Source: Hirudinaria manillensis | Taxonomy: Eukaryota > Annelida > Clitellata > Hirudinida > Hirudinidae | Reading direction: 5' to 3' | Length of the DNA: 64,000 nt | NCBI GenBank assembly: GCA_034509925.1 | Contig: CM067529.1 | Location: forward strand, 12,586,001-12,650,000 | Part shown: piece by piece, positions 23,490 to 35,654 of the stretch | Layout of the letters: each line of letters opens with the position of its first letter | How positions within the stretch are numbered: the first letter of the stretch is position 1 | Program-made: the position numbers and the translations under genes | The notes under the pieces: generated by a model | The model's input: only the letters and a program-made list of their open reading frames with translations | The model's database searches: none | Told to the model about the DNA's origin: nothing

Positions 23490-26400
23490 ATGCAACTTTG
23501 TAGGTTTTGGACTGTTATCGTATCGACGACATTTGTGCAATTATCGAACTCATTGACATATTACTTCATGGATGATGGCTCAAGTAAGATTGATACAGAA
23601 AATTTTTACGAAAGAAAAAGAACCAACGTCACCAAATTAATAATCGATTTCGAGCGCCCTTATTATTTGGATATTATTGCCGTTGAGAGCCTTTCGGGTA
23701 AGAATTGCGTTTAGAAAGTCCGCATATAGATCAATCTCTTACTAATCTCTAATTTCAAATTATTTTCCAATCCACGCTAATAATCATATTTATTATTCAT
23801 ATAATAATTTTAGGTAATGTATCTGAGTTTACTATGTATGCATTGTATCATTGGCGTACTTCGGTACCGTTTAAAACAAGGTTGACATATGAAGAAAACT
23901 TGGGTTACGAGTTCAGAGAAGTTACAAGTTTAGTTTTGATAGAGGGAAATGGTCTGGAAGATACTAGATTCAATATTCAAGGCTTTTGTAAGGCTCGTGA
24001 AAAGTCTTTGCCAATGTTATTCTGAACTGTAATAATTGAATTTAAATACAATTCAGATACCAATTTTGAACATTTTGTTGGATGTTTTTCTATGAATACT
24101 TCAAGCCTAAAAAAATTGTCTACGTTACCCGATTGTGTTTCTGAATGCCAAACATTTTTTTATGGTGTTTCCTTGGTTAGCTATCAGTTTCATCATTATA
24201 CCATATTTCTCAAATTGTTAAATATCTGCTTTTAGAAACTTTTTAAAACTGCTGACGTTTGATCTTTGTTGATGTTAAATTATGAATCGCTGACGCATTA
24301 ATTCATTTAATAATGTAGAATTTAAACTCGCAGGAAAGGAATTGTCTTTGCATTGACGATACCCGCAAACTTATTCCAGCCGAATTGAATGCATGCAACA
24401 ACGGAATTTACAACGAAAGCGAATTTCTCGCCTATGGAGGCGTGAATCACGTTTCTGTATTTATAAGATGTAACTACCAATTGTATTTGTGAAATTAGTG
24501 AAAATGAAGCTTAAGCTAGTATAGCAAATTGACCAATTTGAGTTGTTTATAAAACAGCGATTATTAAGATAAAGTCACCGTGAAGAAGTCGCTACCTCTA
24601 TCGGTGCAATATAGATAATCCATAAATGTTACATTATTTCACATAATAATATTTATAAATTTGTTTCAATACATTAAAGTGAAAGAAAAGCATTTGACGG
24701 ATAAAGATATCATATGGGAATGCATATACTTTGAGGGTTTTTGTCCCAATTGCTCTGATGGAAGGACTGGATTGAACTGCGAAATAATAAGTAACTGATT
24801 TAGCTGGTGGAAATTCGATGGAAAAATCGAGAGTTTTTAAATTTATAATATTATTAACTGAATAAGCAAATTAAGTAAAGGAAAATCAATGAATTTACGA
24901 TGTTATAGTTTATAAAGTATCAGGCAAAACAGGATTTCTTTGTGAACGTCACCCTTATTTTATGTGTTTGAATTGTAATCGATATATAATGAAATCTGAC
25001 CTGCTAATATTATATTTTAATGTGATAAGATCATTACCTCCTTCAGCCCACCTCTCCACCCAAATTAAAGGCCGATGTGTCGGCTATATGATGTGATAAG
25101 AGATGTGATAAATCTATGATCTTCTCTTGCAGATTGTGCCATAGATAACGGCAACTGTGGAGATAAACAATGCCAAACTCACTCGTTTCATTGTACCAAT
25201 TGCCAATGCAAGGAATGTACCATGACCTTTGCGCTTTGCACTTGCAAGAAAGGTTTTTACATAGACAGTTCCATGGGATGTCAAGGTTATATAATACGTT
25301 GCATATTATATTATATTATATTATATTATATTATATTATATTATATTATATTATATTATATTATATTATATTATATTATATTATATTATATTATATTATA
25401 TTATATTATATTATATTATATTATATTATATTATATTATATTATATTATATTATATTATATTATATTATATTATATTATATTATATTATATTATATTATA
25501 TTATATTATATTATATTATATTATATTATATTATATTATATTATATTATATTATATTATATTATATTATATTATATTATATTATATTATATTATATTATA
25601 TTATATTATATTATATTATATTATATTATATTATATTGAGTGATGGCTATACCTAGTCACAGCCTGCTTCTCAATTTTGATCAATCTTTATTCTTGCAGA
25701 CACAGACGAATGTGAGAATAATCCTTGTGGTCCGAATATGACTTGTGTTAACAATCTGGGAAGTTATTATTGTCAGTGTGAATTCGGTTACTATAAAGGA
25801 AATCTAGACATTTGCCATGGTGAATTTTCTGATTTCATTTAAACGTAATAGATAATTCTAGATTATCAGTTCCATTCTTAATTATACTGTTTTACGAGAA
25901 GCAGAATAGTAAAGACTATTTATTTTATTTTATTATGGGCACTAGAAACAGTTCGTACTGTGAGCGTATGTTACTCTATACGACCGTTACAGAACCGTAC
26001 TCGGAACTTAATCACTATTGGTAACTATTAGTTGTAGCTTCCATGAGCTGCCACGTGCTACAGCTAATAGTTATATGAAAACTTGGTAGATTTCTTAAGA
26101 TTCACTGGTCGAACATCAATGGTCAGGCTGTTGTGACGTGAACGTGATTGCTGCCATAAGTCTTACTTGTCTCAGTATTGTTGCTTCCTATTTAAATAGG
26201 AAAGAATTGAAATGTATAAAAGGAGATATTCTATTTATTTATATTTATTCACTGTTGTATATATAATTTACCTTATTTAAAAAAAAAACAATTGTACGGC
26301 TTTATATAAATTCTTAATTTATGAAACATTGTCTACTTATTACTGCGCTAAATTAAACTTAGTCATTGATGGTCAACTTGAAACTATCATTTCATGTATT

Positions 26401-29062
26401 TGAAACCAGAATGGGCACATTTCATTTCTGAAACTTAAGAATTTGAAAAATTACGAAGTAATAATACTTAACGTAGCTTCGTTTTTGATATTATCAACTT
26501 TAAAATTTTTAAAACCAGTTGAGAAATTATTATATTTAATTATATAGCTTACAGTTAGTTATAAAGAATATAACAGCGATCTCCTTACTTTGTATAACTA
26601 GTCAAATTGCTGTCCTCAAATAGAAATCGATGAATGTGCAAACGCTACGTGCCAAGAGAATGAATTATGCACTGATCTTATTGGAACCTACAGATGTGAC
26701 TGCAAAGAAGATTTCTTAAGAACTGCCGGCATATGTGAGAGTGAGCATAATAATTTAATTAAAATTATAATTAATTATATAATATTTATAATAATTATTA
26801 TTAATTATATAATAAATAATAATTATAAAAGATCACCTATAACAATACAATATTATAAAAATTATAAGTGACTCCTTGTCTTGGAAGCATTTCAAAAATC
26901 ATTATCAAACTAAGTTTAGCGTTTGATCGATTAATGATTAGTTAAAATTTGTGAAGTTTATTCAATATTTTTAAATTTTTATGATTTTAAAATAATTAAT
27001 TTCCTATGTTCTTTCCGTCTAAATTTATTTTTAAATTTCATTTTTAAATCTCTAGTAATTCACTAGACCAAGTTGCTATATGAGGCCCATTGCTAACGTA
27101 TCAATGATTCATTACCCATTGTGTACCAAACGTCACCTGAACGAGTTCCATGATTAATCAGACCTCCAATTTGTAACAATAAGAAATACATCACGTAGCT
27201 TTACATTCGTCGTAATATTTGTTGCTCGCTTAATTCAGAAATCGATGATTGTATCAACGTAACTTGCGGCCAATTTGAAACTTGTATGGACATGGTTTCC
27301 AGCTATTTGTGCGACTGCAGTGAAGGATTCATGAAAATCGGTGGCAAAGGGCTTTGCATAGGTGATTTGTAGGCATCATTGAGAGATAGAGTTAAATAAA
27401 CTTAATATTTATTGATATTAATGTACAAATCGTTAGTGTTTTTTAATTAATTTTCTTTTAAGGTCGAGCAGCAAAAAAATAAGCTTTAAAAAGATTATAA
27501 TAATCTGGTATATCGCGTACGAAAAGCTGGTTTTACCAAATATCGGATTATATATTTTAAGATATTTTCAATTTTCTCAATGTAGCAGACCTTGAGATAT
27601 ACTCCAATAGATTTTTTGATGGGACTTCGTTAAGGCCTTTTCTGTAAATTAATTAAGGACTGATATGTAAATAAAGATTGTTTTCAAATATATGAAAATA
27701 TATTACCACGTTTGATAGAGCTCCGTATGATCATTGCATTGAAAATGAACGTGGTCAGCCACGTTTTATTACTTAACTGTTATTTAAAATTAAAATTTGT
27801 TTAAGTCTTCCAACCAGTTTTTAACTTTCAACCGTTCAGATGAGGACGAATGCATTAGCAATCCGTGCTTAAACAATTCAGTTTGCGAAAACATTGTGGG
27901 TGGTTTCACGTGCCTCTGTGGTAAAGGCTATTACGAGACATTGGAAAAATTTTGCGCAGGTTAAATTCCAACGACGACAATAATAAATTCTATTATTTAT
28001 TATTCAAAACTTTTTTTTTCTAAAATTGTAATCAAATAATATCGTCCTTAACAGAATTAGATTAATACTACTATCAATTCTTAAATAATAACCTCGTAAT
28101 AAAAACGATCGTAATATAATATGAGTTAATTTCCATTTTCCAAGATATCGATGAATGTAATGAGACAACGACTTGCGATGCCAGCACCACTGATTGTGTA
28201 AATGAACTTGGAGATTATCATTGTAACTGCAAGGAAGGTTTTGACAGAAAGGACTCAAGACAACGCCGAAGCAAATGTGAAGGTTCATCGTTTAATGTTG
28301 TCTATATTGTTTATATTGTTTAATATTAGTAGACATGTAGTAACCAGGTTATCGCTTGTCAAAAGCCTAACCCTAACCCTTCTATGTCAAAGTTCACGAG
28401 CACGTAAATAAAGCTAGTTTAATAACTTAATTAAATATCATGTTCAGTTAATATATATTGCAATTTCAGATTTAAAGATATTGAAAATGTAATTTCTATT
28501 TCAAATTTTTTACGATGAATAAACAAAATCGTTAATTATTTGATTTTTTTCGATTTTATTTATTTTTTACTATTTTCCAAAATTATTTAATAGTAAACAT
28601 CGACTGAATACAAAACAATACAATTACTTAGTATAAACGATACATTCATTCACACGCGCTGACCTTAGAGATACATATCAAAGAATTGTTTTGTTACGAA
28701 TAAATAATTTTATTTATAATACTCTTATATATTATTTAAATTATAATTTTAATTATTAAATAATCCAACAAATCGCAAGACCTTGATGAGTGTCTCCCTC
28801 CGTCGAAATGTCCGTCAGGCGTTAGTTGCATCAATTTGGTGGGATCCTACGACTGCCTGTGTCCCAACGGGTCAAAAAAAGTTAAATACTTCCATTCAAC
28901 TGCATGCCATGGTATTTTATATTTGCTATTTTTCATGTATATCTAATAAATATAATTGAATTATAGGTAATAATATTAATAATGGTAATGATGATAATAA
29001 TAATAATAATACATTTATATAGTTTCTATTTGGTTAGGGTTAAATTGAAAATTAAATTAGCA

Positions 29063-29149
<87 letters not shown>

Positions 29150-29919
29150 AATTATCACCAGTCAGTTGTTTCTTCCATTTCAACTTCTCCACTCAAACAT
29201 TTATTGATTGCTTTTAGACATTGACGAGTGTGTGGAAGTAGGATCTTGCGATATGGTCACCTCGTTTTGCATTAACACGATAACCTCGTACGTTTGTGTG
29301 TGCAGACCTGGCTACTCCCGCGTCGACAATTTCACTTGCATCATCAGTAAGATGGACCTTCAGTCTTAAACTTGCCCTATTCTTTTTCTTTTTATAATAT
29401 TTTAATCGTAGCTAAAATTTCTAAACAAATTGACAGTATTAGTATAAGTAACATAAGGATTAAAGTGTTTCTATAAGCCTGTCTTTTACGTGCATACTAT
29501 AAAAAGTGGATATATAAAAATGGATTAAATTTACTGAATTTAGAAAAATAAATGAATTTAATTTTATCATGCACATATTTGTGTGCAAACAAACCGTCAC
29601 CTTTTTTTTAAATAACATCAGTCGATTGGCCTCACATCAACAAAGAATCTTAAGGTTAAGAATATCTGCTCTATCACAAAAGACACGCTTCATCTACGAT
29701 GCTTTATTTTCAGAGACCAAAAGTGATATGAATACAGCAAATGATCTCGATGTGAGCTCCTATACGCCGGTTCCAGAATCGCACGACCAGAGAAGATACG
29801 GGACTTATATGATCGCCCTGCTTATCAGCTTGATTCTGGGCATGACAAGCGCATATTTCGCAATGTCTAAGGTTACATTTTCGTCTCCAGGTGCCTCTAC
29901 GCTATCGAGAACCTCGTAG
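23490..29919 (+). CDS. Gene D: divergent WSC-like, EGF-repeat membrane protein
   Basis: Fourteen exons: 23490-23697, 23814-23987, 24057-24175, 24334-24469, 24680-24790, 25133-25285, 25700-25819, 26624-26740, 27239-27361, 27840-27959, 28145-28282, 28780-28911, 29218-29346, 29714-29919. They give 661 residues in frame. The start is the ATG giving MQLCRFWTVIVSTTFVQL as signal peptide; an in-frame ATG 48 bases upstream would bury it. Same order as A: N-terminal module, WSC-like domain, two Cys-rich exons, seven EGF repeats, membrane helix YMIALLISLILGMTSAYF and a short Ser-rich tail. The WSC part lacks the last two cysteines (NACNNG and AYGG in place of CNxxC and CGG). EGF exon 9 reads KIDDC instead of DIDEC, and exon 8 has EDF for EGF. 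Introns carry a huge TTATA array and an ATT tract. Confidence 0.82.
25303..25637 (+). repeat. (TTATA)n pentanucleotide array, about 67 units
   Basis: A perfect array of about 335 bases that starts 18 bases after the donor of gene D exon 6. It is open in several frames (YYIIL repeats) but is intronic. The regularity over the whole length suggests recent expansion, or collapse/expansion during assembly. Confidence 0.97.
26375..26520 (+). repeat. Copy of the 745-880 dispersed repeat in gene D intron 7
   Basis: It shares AAACTATCATTTCA, ATGGGCACATTTCATTTCTG and the CTTCGTTTTT block in the same order as 745-880. It lies in the 804-base intron before EGF exon 8. The preceding 25900-26370 has no coding potential that I can see. 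Confidence 0.6.
28361..28381 (+). repeat. Short telomere-like CCTAACC tract in gene D intron 11
   Basis: The run CCTAACCCTAACCC lies about 80 bases behind a splice donor. Similar tracts are found behind donors at 44640-44668 and 51508-51538. Confidence 0.7.
29063..29148 (+). repeat. (ATT)n microsatellite in gene D intron 12
   Basis: About 28 ATT units just before the last EGF exon, the same intron position as the tracts in A and B. Confidence 0.95.
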
Positions 29920-30206
29920 AGGAAAGTGAACTCCACGCAAAACACTCTATAACACCAAGAACATCCAGGATACCCATAAAAAAAAACTGGATACGTAATA
30001 AAATGTCTTTTTTGTGGACATGTTCCTACATGTTAATGATTAATTCGAATATAAAATAGATGTTTTGAAGATGATTTTCTTTGGCAAACGATACTCCATT
30101 ACAAAATAATCTGTCAAGAGTTGAAAAATTTTAGCTCATCATTGATTTATCGACCACTCGTTCTCCCATTATCAATTTCCAACATCAGAGGGTTGAAGCA
30201 CATATT

Positions 30207-30269
30207 TGCATAACATATAATAATAATAATATTATTAATAATAACCATAACAACAACAACAACAACAAC

Positions 30270-30313
<44 letters not shown>

Positions 30314-30382
30314 AATATATATTATAATAATAATAATAATAATTATTATTATTATTATTATTATTATTATAATAACAATAAC

Positions 30383-30444
<62 letters not shown>

Positions 30445-30470
30445 TAATAATAATAGTAATAATAACAACT
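30207..30470 (+). repeat. Compound AAT/AAC/ATT microsatellite
   Basis: Runs of AAT, AAC and ATT units, with the strand sense switching from AAT to ATT near 30340 and back. The tract can therefore fold on itself. Confidence 0.95.
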
Positions 30471-31240
30471 GCTTGATTTACTTTGTGGAGATCATTATGG
30501 GGGACCCACTGATGATATCTCTGCTTGCATATTATCTTTTATTCTATTAATTTTAATTTATAATATAATTTATTCTATTAACATAATTTAAGCTGTCAGA
30601 ATAAAAGCCTTGCGATTTAAACTTTCGTCTGATTTTATTTTGTATTTCTTATCTTAGAACCTGAATAAAAATAAACCGAAAAGAGAATTAGATCGGAATT
30701 GCTTTGAAAGGTCCATTACACCTCATGGAATCTTCACCTTAGTTGATGAAGTGCAGCATGTTGCTTTTAAGTTACCTACAATAAAACCTGCCTACAGAGA
30801 CAGCTAGATTTTGAACAAAAATATTGTCTCTATGGGAATTGTGACTCTTTTAGCTAGTGTCTACGTAAAATCGGTTCCTTTTTAACCCATTCTCGGGTGT
30901 TTTAATAATGCTACAACATTCTCGGATGTCTGTAAGAATACTGCAAATAACCACATTTAAGTACATTTAAGCAAATATCTCTGAGTAATTAAAACGAATA
31001 TCAAGGAATTATTAAATGATTATTAGGAATCTACTTCAGCTTTACGCTCACCCACGCACAAGGTTACACAAGCACATATGATTTCAAAGAATGTGTACCA
31101 AATGTGGATAGAAACAGACAAACAATCAGGAGCAAGCTTTGAACCAATGCTTTCTCAACTGTTTGTTATTTGCATGACTAATACAAAAATGAAAAAAAAA
31201 ATAAATGTGAGAAATAAAGTAATGAGCGGTGCGATTTATA

Positions 31241-31412
31241 TTAATTTAAAAAAATTGGAAGCTTATTCTGCAATCATAATAATAAATAATTATTTATTAT
31301 AATTAAATAAACAAATAATAATATAAAATAATTATTATATTTTTTTAATTTAATAAGAAATAATAATTATTATTATTATTGCAGAATAAGCTTTCAATTT
31401 TTTTTAATTTAT
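31241..31412. repeat. AT-rich foldback (inverted repeat)
   Basis: The left arm near 31241-31300 contains AAAAATTGGAAGCTTATTCTGCAA(T) followed by ATAATAATAA. The right arm near 31365-31412 contains the reverse complement, TTGCAGAATAAGCTTTCAATTTTT, preceded by TAATAATTATTATTATTA. The arms are about 50 bases with few mismatches and the loop is about 65 bases. It may be a small foldback transposon or a replication-generated palindrome. Confidence 0.75.
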
Positions 31413-31866
31413 TATTTTTTTAATTTTAATTTTTATTATTATTATTACCATTATTATTATTATTATTTGTCGATAAATTGCGGAAAAAATATTTAAAAGA
31501 CTTACCTCGGCTATAATTTGCATTCTCTCGTTCCTCTATTCCTTGAAATTTAAATTCTGAAATAAGAATGTAAGTCATTTTTAATAATTTTTTTAAAATT
31601 TGGTAAATTAGGCAAAAACAAATTTCCTTTTAAGCACCAAAAGACAGACCCCTCTAAGACAACAAGCCTGGATAATATATGAAAAACTTAGTTACCCCTC
31701 ACATGGAGAAATAATGTTACGTCGTGATGTTTTAACAACTTCTCAAACCAAATAAATAGGTCTCTTATCAATAATTTCATCATAAAAGCAATTTTAATGA
31801 GTAATATCCGCAAAAGTAGATCACGTACGACAATTGAAACTGTCACGATGCATGAGTAATAAAACT

Positions 31867-31886
31867 AAAATAATAATAATAATAAC

Positions 31887-31922
<36 letters not shown>
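31867..31922 (+). repeat. AAT microsatellite
   Basis: An interrupted AAT tract. The - strand frame through it (poly-Ile) is meaningless. Confidence 0.9.
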
Positions 31923-31924
<2 letters not shown>

Positions 31925-32141
31925 CCAACAATATACTTCCGCCTAAAGCAACCTACCGATTTCTTTTCACTGAATTCAGCAAACAACGCCCGACCAAATA
32001 ATAAATTTACTTCTTTCAATACAACGATTGTCAAATAAGAGTTTAGAAAATCAAAACTTTTAATGAATTTTCGGCCGCATTACTAAGGGAAAGTACGCAA
32101 AACCTTTGGAAATTTACGGTTTAATGAAAAGAAAAGTAAAG

Positions 32142-32149
32142 TATAAAAG
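32142..32149 (+). promoter_or_regulatory. TATA box of BPI-like gene 1
   Basis: TATAAAAG lies 44 bases before the start codon, which puts transcription start near 32172 and gives a very short 5' UTR. Gene 2 has the identical octamer at the same distance from its start codon, which supports both. Confidence 0.7.
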
Positions 32150-32185
32150 CAGAAGCTCTGGAACTTGAATCAGTACAACCAGAAG

Positions 32186-34278
32186 ATGAAGTTGATCGTA
32201 CTTTTTCTCTTGGCTTTGCTTCAACAATGCCTTGGTGAGGATTTCAGTTAATTTTTCGTTAATGTAACTATTACTGGCTATCAGAAACTGGGCACTTTTT
32301 ATCGGTTTAAGAATTTTTTTATTATTTTTCCAGCTCAAGGAGAGATAGAAATTTCTCTGTCAGACACCGGTCTGAATTATGCGGCAAAAACAGCTATGGA
32401 CCTGTTGGCTAAAAACCTGTTGACAAGAAAAATTCCTGACTCGAGCTACTTCACAAATATCAGAGTATGTTGTCTTATAAGCAGATTAATTTTTCAATTT
32501 TTAATTTGAAATAGTAAAACTAAAGCAAAGTAGACCTGATAAATGTAAAAATAAAATAACCCTCTAACCAATTTCCATCATTGTCGTCATCAGATCACAG
32601 AGTTCGTAAAACCGGAGCCGCTAGTAAAAATAAACCAAGGAGTCGGCGTCACTCTGTCACTTAGCGGAGTTGCCGTCAAAGCCGAGGCCAACTGGAGCTA
32701 CTCAAAGAAGGTGCTTTTTATTACAATCCGAGATAGCGGAAGTGTGACGGCGACTGCCAAAGCCAGCATCAGTTTCTCTGTTCGCATAGGAAGTAGCAAT
32801 GGAAGACCGACCATCAATGCCTACTCTTGCTCGACTTCATTGGCTTCATTCAATGCCAAAGTCGGTGGCTCTGTTGCCAGTGTTATTTACAATCTTCTAA
32901 TCTCGTAAGTTTATCAATTTACGATGCCATGGAAGTTTCGGAATAGTATTGTCACTGGTCAATTAGACTCGCCAACATGATAAACCTAACAACTTGCATT
33001 TGCTAGTTATAACTTTACATGCTCTCTAGTCTAGTTAATCATTTCTTTGACTCTCATAATTTCTCAGGATGTTCCAAGGCTCGATCAAAAGCATGATTGA
33101 AAGTAAAATTTGCGAGGAAGCATTGAGCGCTATCAACACCAACGGTGCCAAAGAATTGGAAACACTGAATTTGCAGTCTCGAATAAATAACTACCTGACC
33201 ATCGACTACTCTCTCGCCAAAGATCCCATCTTTTCTACGACATTTTTCAAAAGTTACCATAAAGGAAAATTTGTCGGTGATGGAGTAGTAGATCAGGTTT
33301 GTAGATTTTGAGTTATAATCATTTAAATTACTTTTAAATGTTACCTAAAATAATTGTAATAATACTCTAACTATTACTTAATAATTAATGCTTAATTATA
33401 ATAATAATAATAAGTAATAATTATTATAATATAATATTATTAATGATAATTAAAATTATTGCTAAAAAAATACATTCGTATTGTACAGACACCTACCATG
33501 GCAACTCCAACGGACAAAATGATCGGGTTCTCTATTTCGGAAAATGTCTTGAACAGCGCCCTCAGAGTACTTTACAGTGCCGGGGCCATTAAGTACACTT
33601 ACAGTTTCACCAGCTGGGGCGTTAGTTCATTTTATAATATAACAATCCTCTGTTGAGTAAATATTATTTACTATAGATTCTTTGGTTAACCTTATAGCAA
33701 TAAGAGAGCAATAATATAGCAATAATATGGAACCTATAGCAATCAACAATCAAACCTATTGGTAAAGAAAGAAAAATTAATTCTACACACTTATTTCACA
33801 GGAAATAGCAGTTTTCTTTCCATTCTTGGGCAGCAGCAGTGGACCTTATGAAGTCAACGTTTACGCCAACGCGCTGCCAACGACCAGAATTGCGACAAGC
33901 GGTATAACTGTAGTCCTGCCAGGAGTGGTTGAACTCATGTCCAAACCATCCGGTCGAACTCCGACGTCTTTGCTGAATCTAAAATTCACTCTCAGTGCCA
34001 CGGCAACGGCTTCCATCAGCTCAAATATCTTTAAAGGTTACGTGAGCAGCACCAATCTCAACATAACCGGAGTGACACCGGCTCTGCCAAACGCCGATAA
34101 GTCTGAAATCAACACCAGCATTATGTCCTTTGTGAATCTCATTCTTCCCCAAATAAACGACAAACTCAACCAGGGAATGCTCCTGCCGACGGTCCAAGGA
34201 GTCTCCTTCATTCAGAGTTCTTTGGTGCTCAACAGTAGATATATCAGCGCCTCATCCAACGTCCGTTACTTACCTTGA
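32186..34278 (+). CDS. BPI-like gene 1: secreted LBP/BPI/PLUNC-family protein
   Basis: Six exons: 32186-32234, 32334-32464, 32594-32904, 33068-33296, 33489-33620, 33802-34278. They give 442 residues. A signal peptide (MKLIVLFLLALLQQCLAQG) is followed by the two-lobed lipid-binding fold of the family. The GxxISLSxxGLNYA start, GRPTINAYSCS, and the SRINNYLTIDYSL / GKF block match the N-terminal barrel, and exons 5-6 form the C-terminal barrel. Cys139 and Cys179 are 40 residues apart, as are Cys135 and Cys175 of human BPI, where they form the only disulfide. Family members bind LPS or other lipids and are often antibacterial; which ligand this one binds is unknown. The final exon ends SSNVRYLP. 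AATAAA is at 34445. The nearest relative is gene 2, 1.4 kb downstream. Confidence 0.9.
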
Positions 34279-35610
34279 ACGTGTCAAGGGCATTTGAAAG
34301 CCTAAATGAACCACGATAGACTTAGAACTGTATATGAAATTATAAAGATTGAACATATTGTTTATTCGCAATATTGACGAACAGTATTTTTAGATAAAAT
34401 TGATTTATTTCCATATCTGGTAATAATAATACAGTTTGGATAAAAATAAATTTCAGAATTCAGTTTCTTGAGTGTGTGGTCTAAAAAACATTTTAATTTG
34501 AGCCAGAAAAGAGTCTAAACAGTATAAAGCAGAAGTGAATATCAGAAGAAAGACATCTCCTTGATAGATCAATCAAAGAAAGCTATTATTTTTAGTAATT
34601 TGTGTCCATCCATGTTGCTTAATCGGATTAATGCTTAATTGTAACTGCATGGTTAAAAATTGATTATCTGTTTTAAACATCTTTTTTTCTTTTAATTTGT
34701 TTTTTTTAACCGAATTTATATTTTTAAATACCGAATTATTAATATGCTGAATTAGGTGTTAAATAATTAGAATTAGCTGTTAGGTGTTAAATACATTGTT
34801 ACATATTCTTCTATAGAGAACTTTACTATGCTATGCTATATCTATTGACCATTGGCTGACATCCTGTTCAATGCAAATCACAAAATTAAACGATTAGATT
34901 TAAAAAAAAATAAACAAATTCACTTTAGAATTCATTGAATATAATGGCTAGATTATACTCAAATTTAATTGTAAGAGAAACATCTAAAGTGTACTTACTT
35001 TGGCAAGTTCGCACGCTTGAGTCAGTGCAGAGTTTAACTGGAATCATCTGAAGAGAGTGTTCATTAAGTTATCAGTTAGAACAATTACGACTTCCTCAAA
35101 AATTGTAATTTTACATTCGATAGCAAACCATAGAATCAGACCCCACTGTTGTCCTAATTATCTAGCCTATCTAATTATCACCTTTCGCGGGAAATTTACC
35201 GATTCGGTCAACATGCACTCCAAATCCTGAATAAGTATATAATTATAATAATTATATTAATTATTACTTGTTATTACATAACAACATTAATAAAGCCAGC
35301 ATCACTTGTCCGTCTTTTAATCATATCGAACAAATTAAAACAATTCTCTGAGGCTTGGTTGGACTAGCGCCAAGTGACTGCATCCGAGTTAGATTGATAA
35401 GCCTATAAGCCTCCAATCTTTCAGAGCGTGGGTTTGTGAAAAGCAAAGATATTACAAATGTATGAATAACAGCAAAAAAAGACTAACATGTTAATGCTTA
35501 TTTTTGTGCTATTTGAAATTCTCAGCTGTACAAATAACAAAGATCATTGTTCGTGAAATTCGTGAGGGCTTAAAACTGTCTGGAATTACCACTGAGAAGT
35601 TCAAAGAAAG
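34279..35610. other. Spacer between BPI-like genes 1 and 2
   Basis: AT-rich. It contains the AATAAA of gene 1 at 34445-34450 and, apart from the promoter of gene 2 at its end, nothing that I recognise. Confidence 0.5.
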
Positions 35611-35618
35611 TATAAAAG
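35611..35618 (+). promoter_or_regulatory. TATA box of BPI-like gene 2
   Basis: TATAAAAG, 44 bases before the ATG at 35655, matching the promoter layout of gene 1. Confidence 0.7.
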
Positions 35619-35654
35619 GGATTCTCTTCGCCGTAAAGGCACTAGCATAGCACG

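Larger units (their letters stand above)
29920..32141. other. Spacer between gene D and the BPI cluster
   Basis: AT-rich DNA without a gene that I can support. It holds a compound microsatellite (30207-30470), a foldback (31241-31412) and an AAT tract (31867-31922). The frames at 31078-31302 and 31843-32034 are made of low-complexity sequence. It separates the receptor cluster from the BPI cluster, and no CTCF-like or other insulator site could be named by eye. Confidence 0.5.

Noticed and set aside
25170-25656. Frames of 144-157 codons with YYIIL repeats
   Set aside because: Translation of the intronic TTATA array following gene D exon 6.
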